From: Sulfitobacter marinus
GTDB lineage: Bacteria; Pseudomonadota; Alphaproteobacteria; Rhodobacterales; Rhodobacteraceae
DNA length: 64,000 nucleotides
Direction: 5' to 3'
NCBI RefSeq assembly: GCF_900116285.1
Contig: NZ_FPAJ01000003.1
Span: forward strand, 62,001-126,000
Made by a program: the position numbers and the translations under genes. Positions 26,935 to 35,299 of the stretch are shown here, piece by piece. Positions within the stretch are counted from its first letter, which is position 1; each line of letters starts with the position of its first letter. The notes beneath the pieces were generated by a model, which did no database searches, was not told the origin of the DNA, and was given only the letters and a program-made list of their open reading frames with translations.

Positions 26935-29673
26935 TTATTCAGGTGAAGACGAGAGGTTTTTTTTGCGCACACGTTTCAGCGCGGCATCGGTAAAGACACG
27001 CAGCCCAAGATCGGGGCGGTAGCCGTGGATTTCGCTGACATCCAGGGCGCGCATAAAGGACAGGATTTCCTGGCTGACGACCTGCCCCGGCACAAGGATC
27101 GGAAAGCCGGGCGGATAGGGGATGATAAAGCTGGCCGATACCACCGTTTCACCCGCATCCATCGCCTCGCGTAGGGTGCCGTTAAGGTCCAGATAATCGG
27201 TGTTCTTTTCATCATAAGCGAGGAAGAACGCGGTGCGAATATCCCCTTCCGCCGTTACGTCATCGGCGCGGAAGGCATCGTGAAAACGGCTGAAGTCCGG
27301 CAGCGGCGGATAGTTTTCCATCAGGTTCGACACGCGATTATCAAACGACCGGCGTTCCATCTTGCTGGCGTCGTCCAGCAGATCATCCAGCGATTTGGCT
27401 ATCTCGACCAACACCTCGATCAGATAGGCAACGCTGGACCGGGTCGTGCCGATATTGGTCATGAACAACACGGTGTTGCGCGATGTTTTATTGATCTGGA
27501 TGCCGTATTTATCCATCAGGATATCAGTCTTGAACGTGTCACCGTCCCAGCCCGTACCGCCCACCAACAGGGTCACGCGGCTGGCGTCGAGAACGAACTG
27601 GTCTTTCTCCCAGCAGTCCCACATATCTGTCCAGCCCTGTTCCTGATCATAATAGCTGGTGACGCCGCTTTCACGATATTCCTCGGGGATCATGTCGCCT
27701 GCGGTCAGCACCTTAAAGTATTTCGACAACAGTGGATGGTCGGCAATGGCACGGCGCATCGACAGGGCTGCCTCGATCTGGCGTTGGACGAACTCGAACC
27801 CTTCAAGTTCCACCTGCCGTCGCCCCACATCCAATGACGCAATGATCTGATAGTTCGGCGAGGTGGATGTGTGGGTCATGTAAGCTTCGTGGAAGGACTG
27901 TTCCACCTCGCCCTTAAAGTCCTGGTCGTTGACGTGCAGCATCGACCCCTGACGCAAAGACGTCAGCGTTTTATGGGTCGATTGCGTGGTATAGACCCTG
28001 ACCCGCGATGTGGGCGGCGGGATCAGACGTGTGTTCAGCAGCGTTTCGTCATCCGCATCTTTCAGCGTGGCTTGCTGCGCCTCGTAGGCTTCGGCATGTT
28101 TGGCCGTTTTTAGTTTGTCGCGCAGGGTATTGGCCGCGTTCATGCCGGTGCGCTGGCGATATGTCGGGTTGAAGCGGGCAAAGGCAAACCATGCTTCGTC
28201 CCACAGGAAAACCAGATCCGGTTTGATCGCCAGACATTCCTCCATGACGCGTTCGACGTTATAAACCAGCCCGTCAAAGGTACAGTTGGTCAGCAACAAC
28301 ATCCGCACCTGATCCAGCTTGCCCGCCGCCTTGAGCGTCAGCAACTGATGCTTGATTTCGCGCAGGGGCACCGCACCGTACATGGAATATTCGTTCAACG
28401 GATAGCTATCCAGATAGCAGACCTGCGCGCCCGCCAGCACCATGCCGTAGTGGTGTGATTTGTGGCAATCGCGGTCGACCAGCACAATGTCACCGGGACG
28501 CACCAGTGCCTGAACAACGATCTTGTTGCAGGTTGATGTGCCATTGGTGGCAAAGAACGTTTGCTTGGACCCGAATGCCCGCGACGCCAGTTCTTGTGCT
28601 TCTTTGATCGGGCCGTGGGGCTCCAGCAAACTGTCCAGACCACCCGACGTGGCAGAGGTTTCCGCAAGGAAGATGTTCGGTCCGTAGAACGCGCCCATAT
28701 CCTGAATCCAGTGCGACCGCGTGATTGATTTACCGCGGCTGATCGGCATTGCGTGGAAAACGCCGGTCGGCTGTTTGGAATATTCGACAAGCGCCGTGAA
28801 AAACGGTGATTTATTGCGGGCCTGAACACCGCGCAGAATGTTCAGGTGCAACTCCATAAAGTCTTCTTGGTTATAGAAAACCCGACGGCAAATGCCCAAA
28901 TCCATACCCGCGATGTCTTCGACCGACCGTTCGGTAACCAAATAAGCATCCAACTCCGGCCGCACCTTGGCGATCATCCGGCACAGCTCGGGGCCATAAT
29001 TTTCAGGTTGGAGTTTTTCGATCTCTTCCTGACCGCCCGCGCGCGCCAGATAGCGGTCCAAGATCTGCTTATCCATGTTGGATTTCAACGTCAGGCCAGG
29101 GCGTACAACGATGGCTTGGATATTGTGGTTGAACAGCACCGCAATCAGCGCGTCTTCGATGGATTTCACAACCACCGCCTCGTAGTGAAACGGGTCTTCG
29201 GGGCGGCGCATGCGGCTGACATTTGATTTCAGCCAGCGTTCCTGCTGTTCGCTCACATCGTCAACAATCAACACCTCGAAATAGGGCTTTGTCAGCGCCC
29301 GCGCTTCGGGGGATAGCATTGCCTCGTCGTCATGTTCTTCGTTGTCGATGCTATCACGCTCAAGGGGGATGGACCGGCGGCGATAGGCCCCGGTGGTCAA
29401 GCCACGGGCAATGCGGTTCACAGCAAATGCGAGATCTTCAAAGTTGTTGTGGTTCAGCATCCGTTGCAAATGTTCGAACGCGGGCATGCCGGGGAACGCC
29501 CAATAGGGTTCGATCAGCGCAAGCGAATCTAGCAGCTCTTGGCAGGTGGCCCGCAGTTTTTCGACCTCTGCGGCGGTCGCCTTGCGGGTCAGAGACGCCG
29601 CCGCCGCGCGAAACGCGCTCCACCTGTCGGACCGCAACTGAATGGCCGAAGAATAGCTGTTCATAGAATGCAT
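26935..29673 (-). CDS. PLP-dependent Orn/Lys/Arg decarboxylase, elongated
   Basis: 912 residues from ATG 29673 (GGAG 8 nt upstream). Fold-type I decarboxylase: LAETSATSGGLDSLL (about 337-351), FFATNGTSTCNKIVVQALVR, VDRDCHKSHHYGMVLAG, LVFLWDEAWFAFARF with D493, and Schiff-base lysine K569 in QSTHKTLTSLRQGSML. Biodegradative Lys/Arg/Orn decarboxylases are ~710-750 residues. This one has about 150 extra N-terminal residues before a receiver-like wing domain (from ~133, YFEVLIVDDVSEQQERW) and an insertion of ~40 residues (506-555) between DEAW and the PLP lysine. It produces a diamine or agmatine; which amino acid is used cannot be settled by eye. Confidence 0.88.
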   Translation of the reverse strand: MHSMNSYSSAIQLRSDRWSAFRAAAASLTRKATAAEVEKLRATCQELLDSLALIEPYWAFPGMPAFEHLQRMLNHNNFEDLAFAVNRIARGLTTGAYRRRSIPLERDSIDNEEHDDEAMLSPEARALTKPYFEVLIVDDVSEQQERWLKSNVSRMRRPEDPFHYEAVVVKSIEDALIAVLFNHNIQAIVVRPGLTLKSNMDKQILDRYLARAGGQEEIEKLQPENYGPELCRMIAKVRPELDAYLVTERSVEDIAGMDLGICRRVFYNQEDFMELHLNILRGVQARNKSPFFTALVEYSKQPTGVFHAMPISRGKSITRSHWIQDMGAFYGPNIFLAETSATSGGLDSLLEPHGPIKEAQELASRAFGSKQTFFATNGTSTCNKIVVQALVRPGDIVLVDRDCHKSHHYGMVLAGAQVCYLDSYPLNEYSMYGAVPLREIKHQLLTLKAAGKLDQVRMLLLTNCTFDGLVYNVERVMEECLAIKPDLVFLWDEAWFAFARFNPTYRQRTGMNAANTLRDKLKTAKHAEAYEAQQATLKDADDETLLNTRLIPPPTSRVRVYTTQSTHKTLTSLRQGSMLHVNDQDFKGEVEQSFHEAYMTHTSTSPNYQIIASLDVGRRQVELEGFEFVQRQIEAALSMRRAIADHPLLSKYFKVLTAGDMIPEEYRESGVTSYYDQEQGWTDMWDCWEKDQFVLDASRVTLLVGGTGWDGDTFKTDILMDKYGIQINKTSRNTVLFMTNIGTTRSSVAYLIEVLVEIAKSLDDLLDDASKMERRSFDNRVSNLMENYPPLPDFSRFHDAFRADDVTAEGDIRTAFFLAYDEKNTDYLDLNGTLREAMDAGETVVSASFIIPYPPGFPILVPGQVVSQEILSFMRALDVSEIHGYRPDLGLRVFTDAALKRVRKKNLSSSPE

Positions 29674-29751
29674 CAATCGTACTCCGGTTAGGGCGTCCGT
29701 TTCTGCATTCCAGAGCCCGGCCCAACTTGGGCCGAGACAGAACGCAAAAGC

Positions 29752-30840
29752 TTAGCCGCTGTGTGTTGGCCCGCTTCCGCCGGATGCGCCGGTTTTCACA
29801 GGTGAAACAGGTGGTGATGCTGCGGCAGGAGCCGCAGGTGGATGTCCCTCAGCTGTTGCTGTTCCAGCAGTCGGGTTTGGTAATGGTTCATGGACAAAGC
29901 TTGGTGTTGCCTCTTGCCCCTTAAAAATTGGCGCGTCCGGCACACGTTGGGCAGGCACATCAACATGCAGACCCGCGCGCGAGCCTTGCTGCGGCACCTC
30001 AAGCGGGCCAAGAGTGTTCAAATAGGCGTCTGTCCCACTATTGCGGTCATAGACCGAGAAATCGGTCGACCGGTCGCGGAAAGATTTCAGAACCTGACCC
30101 AAACCCTTCATGCCGGTTTCGCGCTGACGGCGTACCATCGACAGGTCAACTTCGATCGGGAACATGTCCTCTTGGCCGGCCGATTGGTGCAGCACCATTG
30201 ATGTCGGATCAACAACCAGTGATTTACCCACACCGCCTGCGCCAAGGCCGTTTACAGCAAAGACATAGCATTGGAACTGCGCCGCCGTTGCGCGCGCGAT
30301 AGCAAGCTCGGCGTCGCGGTCTGTTGTGCCGGTCAACACGGGGTTCAGCAGGATTTCAACGCCCTGACTGGTCAGTTGCCGCGTGGTTTCGGGGAACCAG
30401 ATATCATAGCAGATCGACAGGCCAAAACGGCCCACTTCCGGCACGTCAAAAACACAGAACTCAGTGCCTGCCGCGATGCCGGATTCGTAAGGCCGGAACG
30501 GGAACATCTTGGCATAACGGCGAATGATCTCGCCCTCGGGGTTGATCACCACGGCCGTGTTGTAAACGCGGCCATCCTCGGGGTTTTTCAGAAACATCGA
30601 TCCGGGGATCAGCCAGACGCGATGCTTCCGCGCGGCGGCTTGAAACTTCTCTAGTGTTTCGTTTTCCGGCGGCAGGGCAAAGCGGTCCAATGGGCCAAAG
30701 GGGGCCAGTTCGGAAAACAGAACCATCTGTGTCCAAGGGAAACGCGCCATCAGAATATCCAGCCGGTGGATCATGCCATCGACATTGGATTCCAGGGCGT
30801 TGACGTACATTTGCACGCCCGCAATCGCGAAAGGTGTCAT
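29752..30840 (-). CDS. Nitrilase-superfamily C-N hydrolase with Pro/Ala-rich tail
   Basis: 362 residues. The catalytic triad is complete: E44 (LFSELAPFGP), K111 (RRYAKMFPF), C144 (GLSICYDIWFPE). It cleaves an amide or carbamoyl bond, like N-carbamoylputrescine amidase or aliphatic amidases. The core ends near residue 270; the last ~65 residues are a low-complexity Pro/Ala/Gly-rich tail (e.g. PPAAPAAASPPVSPVKTG) not usual in the family. First gene of the operon; the 75-nt gap to the decarboxylase is the largest within it. Its ribosome site GGAG sits at the foot of a long leader hairpin. Confidence 0.85.
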   Translation of the reverse strand: MTPFAIAGVQMYVNALESNVDGMIHRLDILMARFPWTQMVLFSELAPFGPLDRFALPPENETLEKFQAAARKHRVWLIPGSMFLKNPEDGRVYNTAVVINPEGEIIRRYAKMFPFRPYESGIAAGTEFCVFDVPEVGRFGLSICYDIWFPETTRQLTSQGVEILLNPVLTGTTDRDAELAIARATAAQFQCYVFAVNGLGAGGVGKSLVVDPTSMVLHQSAGQEDMFPIEVDLSMVRRQRETGMKGLGQVLKSFRDRSTDFSVYDRNSGTDAYLNTLGPLEVPQQGSRAGLHVDVPAQRVPDAPIFKGQEATPSFVHEPLPNPTAGTATAEGHPPAAPAAASPPVSPVKTGASGGSGPTHSG

Positions 30841-30845
30841 AAGAA

Positions 30846-30856
30846 CTTACTCCGTC
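30846..30856 (-). repeat. 11-nt direct repeat, copy 2 (contains nitrilase SD)
   Basis: Minus strand GACGGAGTAAG, identical to 30912-30922. This copy carries the GGAG ribosome site used by the ATG at 30840 and sits at the 3' foot of the leader hairpin. Confidence 0.7.
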
Positions 30857-30907
30857 CAATGGGGCGTTTTTGGCGGGACATATTCCCGCCAAAAGCCCAA
30901 GTTGGAC
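30854..30907 (-). promoter_or_regulatory. Long leader hairpin of the amine operon
   Basis: Three nested complementary segments on the minus strand: TTTTGGCGGGA/TCCCGCCAAAA (30868-30878 with 30884-30894, 5-nt loop), GGGC/GCCC (30862-30865 with 30895-30898, 2-nt bulge), and GTCCAA/TTGGAC (30854-30859 with 30902-30907). Together about 21 base pairs. It ends next to the nitrilase ribosome site. No U-tract follows, so it is more likely translational or protective than a terminator. I do not recognise a known riboswitch class. Confidence 0.6.
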
Positions 30908-30911
30908 AGTC

Positions 30912-30922
30912 CTTACTCCGTC
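30912..30922 (-). repeat. 11-nt direct repeat, copy 1
   Basis: Minus strand GACGGAGTAAG, immediately 5' of the leader hairpin; identical to the copy at 30846-30856 that holds the nitrilase ribosome site. Confidence 0.7.
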
Positions 30923-31009
30923 TGTTCAGGATACTAAACAGCAGATGTGGTGGCTCCTTAAGCGCTCTGTGCATGGCTTGTATGTTTATCACGCACATTG
31001 CTGTATTGC

Positions 31010-33778
31010 TTACCCCGTGACAGTCTGACGAGCAGCGCGCGAACTGCGGCCTCTTTGCAGCACCACGACCAGCGCAAGCAGCAAAAGCGCGGGGATAAAC
31101 ATCCAGTATTTGCTGGGCACGGACACCGGCTTGAGAACGCGCAGCACCTCTTGATCCCAGTCCAGACCGGCAGCAGCCGCAGAAGAATCGTACAGCACAT
31201 CATCGATGATCATCTTGTCGCCATCCATGCGCGTCACGATACCCGCTGCTTCCAACTTTTCCTCACCTGTGGTGCCTTCGCCCATCGGCAGCAGCGCCAC
31301 GAATTCAATCGGATCACCCAGATCACCAACGCCAGATACCCGCAGGCGCAAGTTCTCGCCAATTGGTGTATCGGCTGCGGCTTGCACGATTTCGGCTGGT
31401 GCTTCCTCAAGATACGGTGGAAACACCATATCCATCCAGAAACCGGGCCGGAACAGCGTGAACGCGATCAGCAGCAAGGCAATGGTTTCGTAGAAACGGT
31501 TTCTGGCCAAGAACCACCCTTGGGTTGCGGCCGCGAAAAGCAGCATCGCAAAGGTCGCGACAATGAAGACGAATATGCCCTGAACCATCGTCACGTTGAT
31601 CAGCAACAATTCGGTGTTGAAGATAAACAGGAACGGCAAGGCAGCGGTGCGTAAGCTGTAAAAGAACGCAACCACACCGGTTTTGATCGGATCACCACCA
31701 GATACAGCAGCAGCTGCAAAGCTGGCCAAACCCACCGGCGGTGTCACATCGGCCATGATGCCAAAGTAGAACACGAACAGGTGCACAGCGATCAGCGGCA
31801 CGATCAACCCGTTTTGCTGGCCCAAGGTCACGATGACAGGGGCAAGCAGCGCGGACACAACGATATAGTTCGCCGTGGTCGGTAGACCCATGCCAAGGAT
31901 CAGCGACAGGATCGCCGTCAGGAACAGAATGGCAAGGATATTACCGCCCGACAGAACCTCGACCACATCGGCCAAAGCTGAACCAACACCGGTTTGGCTG
32001 ACAACGCCCACGATGATACCCGCAGTCGCCGTGGCAATGCCGATACCGATCATGTTGCGCGCACCGACGACTAAGCCGTCGATCAGGTCTTTGACACCTT
32101 CAACCACGTCATTGGCGAATTGGCTTTCGCCGCGGAAAATCGCCATCAGCGGACGCTGGGTGACCAGGATGAACACCATATAGGTGGTCGCCCAGAACGC
32201 CGACAGGCCAGGGGACAGACGATCAACCATAAGAGCCCAAACCAGCACAACGATTGGCAGGATAAAGTGCAAGCCAGACCGCACCGTTGGACCGGGCATG
32301 GGCAGACGTGTGACAGGCTCGTTCGGATCGTCCAGCTTCAGCGGCTCTTCCTTGGAGCCGATATACAGCAGCGCCGCATACACAGCCGTCAGCACACCAA
32401 AGATGATATAACCCGCACTGTTCGGGAACGCAGGGCGCAACCAGCCCATGCCATAGTAAACCGCAAAGCTCAGCGCGCAGATCGCCGCGACGATAAAGGC
32501 AGTGACCAGCAGACGCTGCACAATCGGCTTGGGCGTATAGGGGCGTTCAAGCCCGACCATGCCGGCCTTTAGCGCCTCAAGATGCACGATATACACCAAG
32601 GCGATGTAGGAAATCACCGCGGGCAGGAACGCATGTGTCACCACGTCGAAATAGGGGATACCCACATATTCGACCATCAAGAACGCCGCAGCGCCCATAA
32701 CGGGCGGCATGATCTGGCCGTTCACGGACGAGGCAACCTCGACCGCGCCCGCCTTTTCAGAGCTGAACCCGACCTTTTTCATCAACGGGATGGTGAATGT
32801 ACCCGTGGTCACAACATTCGCGATGGAAGAACCCGAGATCAGGCCCGTCATCGCAGAGGACACAACAGCCGCCTTCGCCGGCCCGCCCTTCATGTGGCCC
32901 ATCATGCTGAATGCCACTTGGATAAAGTAGTTGCCCGCACCGGCCTTATCCAGCAGCGCGCCGAACAGAACGAACAGGAAAACAAATGACGTCGAAACAC
33001 CAAGCGCGATGCCGAACACACCTTCGGTGGTGATCCACTGGTGGTTCACGATCTCGGACAGGCTGTTGCCCTTGTGCGCGATGATGTCAGGCATCACCGG
33101 ACCAAGCACGTTGTAGACCAAGAACACCGAGGCCACGATCATCAAAGCCGGGCCAAGCGCGCGGCGCGTTGCCTCAAGCAGGATCATGATGCCGATCACG
33201 AAGACCACGGTGTCTTGCATGTTGGGCGCGCCAACACGGCTTGAAATCTCGCGGTAGTAGACAAACAGATACAGCGCCGCTGCGGCACCGACGATGGCCA
33301 AGATCCATTCCCAAACCGGCACGCGGTCTTTGGGGGAACCCAGCAGAACAGTGGCGACAACACCCAGGGCAACAAGCGGAATCCACCATGTCGGCGTGCC
33401 GTCTTTCGCCGCCACCATAAACAGATAGGCCAGTACAATCGGGACAATCAGGCCAAGGCCCAGTTGCACTTTGGTACGTGCCGCAGGGAATGCGGTGATG
33501 CCAAGGAACAATGCAAAAGCAAGGTGGATAGAGCGGGTTTCGGTATCGTTAAACACACCCCAACCCACAATAAACGGAATGGGTGACGCGATCCACAGCT
33601 GGAACAGCGACCATGCAAGCGCGATCATCGCAAGGAAAAAGCCAACGCCCCCGGTCGCAGAACGTCCGCCAGTGTCCGAAGACGCGACCAGTTCGTCCAG
33701 TTCCGCCTGACTTAACCCCGCACGCCCTGCGGCTTCGGCTTCGACGGCAGCAGCTTGCTGTTGATCATTGTTTGACAT
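31010..33778 (-). CDS. TRAP transporter fused permease, TAXI type (DctQM)
   Basis: 922 residues from ATG 33778 (MSNNDQQQAAAVEAEAAGRA); eight upstream codons in frame are not convincing. Around 17-20 hydrophobic segments. The N-terminal ~230 residues correspond to the small DctQ-like part; the large DctM-like part has the duplicated scissor-helix pattern with VVSSAMTGLISGSSIANVVT and LILGMGLPTTANYIVVSALL, the two family hairpins. The C-terminal ~150 residues form a soluble insert flanked by helices, as in 4TM-12TM TAXI fusions. Sodium-coupled secondary uptake with the receptor at 33895. Substrate unknown; adjacency to the amine operon on the same strand is suggestive only. Confidence 0.93.
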   Translation of the reverse strand: MSNNDQQQAAAVEAEAAGRAGLSQAELDELVASSDTGGRSATGGVGFFLAMIALAWSLFQLWIASPIPFIVGWGVFNDTETRSIHLAFALFLGITAFPAARTKVQLGLGLIVPIVLAYLFMVAAKDGTPTWWIPLVALGVVATVLLGSPKDRVPVWEWILAIVGAAAALYLFVYYREISSRVGAPNMQDTVVFVIGIMILLEATRRALGPALMIVASVFLVYNVLGPVMPDIIAHKGNSLSEIVNHQWITTEGVFGIALGVSTSFVFLFVLFGALLDKAGAGNYFIQVAFSMMGHMKGGPAKAAVVSSAMTGLISGSSIANVVTTGTFTIPLMKKVGFSSEKAGAVEVASSVNGQIMPPVMGAAAFLMVEYVGIPYFDVVTHAFLPAVISYIALVYIVHLEALKAGMVGLERPYTPKPIVQRLLVTAFIVAAICALSFAVYYGMGWLRPAFPNSAGYIIFGVLTAVYAALLYIGSKEEPLKLDDPNEPVTRLPMPGPTVRSGLHFILPIVVLVWALMVDRLSPGLSAFWATTYMVFILVTQRPLMAIFRGESQFANDVVEGVKDLIDGLVVGARNMIGIGIATATAGIIVGVVSQTGVGSALADVVEVLSGGNILAILFLTAILSLILGMGLPTTANYIVVSALLAPVIVTLGQQNGLIVPLIAVHLFVFYFGIMADVTPPVGLASFAAAAVSGGDPIKTGVVAFFYSLRTAALPFLFIFNTELLLINVTMVQGIFVFIVATFAMLLFAAATQGWFLARNRFYETIALLLIAFTLFRPGFWMDMVFPPYLEEAPAEIVQAAADTPIGENLRLRVSGVGDLGDPIEFVALLPMGEGTTGEEKLEAAGIVTRMDGDKMIIDDVLYDSSAAAAGLDWDQEVLRVLKPVSVPSKYWMFIPALLLLALVVVLQRGRSSRAARQTVTG

Positions 33779-33850
33779 GTTTAGTCCCCCTGGTGGCCCC
33801 ATCTTAGGACGAGTGCCGCTTTTTTGGTATCTGGTGGGCCTTTGGGCCCA

Positions 33851-33877
33851 TAGAAAGCGGGGCGTACCCGCTTTCTA
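33851..33877 (-). other. Perfect 11-bp hairpin between TAXI receptor and permease genes
   Basis: TAGAAAGCGGG (33851-33861) and CCCGCTTTCTA (33867-33877) with a 5-nt loop. It begins 17 nt after the receptor stop and lacks a U-tract. A likely mRNA-stabilising or attenuating stem that keeps the receptor in excess over the permease, as is common in binding-protein operons. Confidence 0.6.
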
Positions 33878-33894
33878 CGTTCGCTTGGGTCAGA

Positions 33895-34854
33895 TCATTC
33901 GATCCAACCGCGCTCTTTGTAGTACTTCGCCGCACCATCATGCAGAGGTGCAGACAAACCGCCAGAGATCATCTCTTCTTCTTTGAGGTTCGCAAAGGCC
34001 GGGTGCAGCTTTTTGAAACGGTCAAAGTTGTCGAACACAGCTCTTACGACTTCGTAGACCACGGCATCGTCAACATCCGAAGATGTCACGAATGTCGCCT
34101 TCACACCGAATGTTTTCACATCGCTGTCTGTGCCTTTGTACATGCCACCGGGAATGGTCGCATAAGCATAGAACGGGTTGTCCGCGACCAGTTTGTCGAT
34201 GGCTTCGCCTTCAACCGGAACCAGCTTGGCGTCCACTGTGGAAACCGCTTCTTGGATCGACCCGTTCGGGTGGCCCACGGTATAGATGATCGCATCAACC
34301 TTGTTGTCGCCCAATGCGGCGGCTTGTTCGGCTGGCTTCAGCTCGGACGCGAGCGAGAAATCATCCATTGACCAGCCTTTGGCGTCCAGAACGACTTCCA
34401 TAGTGGCCAGCTGACCGGAACCGGGGTTGCCCACGTTCACGCGCTTGCCCTTAAGATCATCAAAGCTGTCGATGCCCGCGTCGGCCCGTGCAATCACGGT
34501 GAACGGTTCGGAGTGTACAGAGAATACCGCACGCTCTTTGTCGAACTTCTCGCCCTCAAACTTTGAGGAGCCGTTATAGGCGTGGAACTGCCAGTCGGAC
34601 TGGGCAACGCCCATATCCATATCACCCGCCTTGATGGCGTTGATGTTGGCGATGGAACCACCTGTCGAAGGTGCCGTACATTTTAGGCCGGTTTTGGCGC
34701 TGTCACGGTTGACCAAACGGCAGATCGATTGACCCACAACAAAGTAAACGCCGGTTTGGCCACCGGTGCCGATGGTGATGAATTTTTCCTGTGCTGTCGC
34801 TGCTGTGCCCGCGACAAGCGCAGAAGCAATAGCGATGGACTTGAAAATTGTCAT
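33895..34854 (-). CDS. TAXI-family TRAP solute receptor
   Basis: 319 residues with a signal peptide (MTIFKSIAIASALVAGTAAT, cleaved about residue 21). The family signature ITIGTGGQTGVYFVVGQSIC starts near residue 26, followed by STGGSIANINAIKAGDMDMG, the ligand-cleft loop. Periplasmic binding protein delivering an anionic organic solute, probably a carboxylate such as glutamate or 2-oxoglutarate, to the fused permease. First gene of the transporter pair. Promoter not identified in the long upstream gap. Confidence 0.93.
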   Translation of the reverse strand: MTIFKSIAIASALVAGTAATAQEKFITIGTGGQTGVYFVVGQSICRLVNRDSAKTGLKCTAPSTGGSIANINAIKAGDMDMGVAQSDWQFHAYNGSSKFEGEKFDKERAVFSVHSEPFTVIARADAGIDSFDDLKGKRVNVGNPGSGQLATMEVVLDAKGWSMDDFSLASELKPAEQAAALGDNKVDAIIYTVGHPNGSIQEAVSTVDAKLVPVEGEAIDKLVADNPFYAYATIPGGMYKGTDSDVKTFGVKATFVTSSDVDDAVVYEVVRAVFDNFDRFKKLHPAFANLKEEEMISGGLSAPLHDGAAKYYKERGWIE

Positions 34855-35299
34855 TTTGATAGTCTCCCAACTTTTCCCAGACCCCCCGTCATTCAGCGCG
34901 GGGTTTCATAGATACCTGAAATGAGCGCAGATATTTTCGAGTAAAACAAGCCAATTTATTGCAGTCTAGAGGTTGAATACACGCCATAAACACCGGTTTC
35001 AGCGTCCGCGACCCTGACCGCACCCCTGCATCCTATTGGTGTATCCGCGTTGGATTTAATGCTCGCCAGTCACTTGTGCTAGTGTGGAACCAATACAACC
35101 ATTTGTTTTAAAATGATTTTGACTGAAAAATCGGTGACGATAGTTACAAACACAAATGCAGTGTTGAGAAAATCAAACGACTTCATTTTTATTCGCATCG
35201 GATAAATTGTGGCACCCTCGTGAAAACCCAAGTATTTATGCTATAGGCTATGTCAGCCTCGAAAAACTGCCTAAAATGGGCGCACCCGCAGGAGAATGC
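34855..35299. other. 445-nt intergenic region without a gene
   Basis: Lies between the divergent TAXI receptor and the glutamate-synthase-like gene. Distinctly AT-richer than its flanks, stops in all frames, no convincing small ORF. It must hold both promoters. GGAAC occurs at 35086-35090 but has no -10 partner. AGGAGA at 35290-35295 is the ribosome site of the plus-strand gene. Confidence 0.6.

Noticed and set aside
30854-30907. Leader hairpin as a rho-independent terminator or known guanidine/arginine-type riboswitch
   Set aside because: There is no U-tract on the coding strand and the conserved loops of the guanidine classes are not visible; described only as a hairpin.
35086-35112. GGAAC upstream of the glutamate-synthase-like gene as a possible EcfG promoter
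   Set aside because: No NGTT at 16 or 17 nt and more than 200 nt from the start codon.
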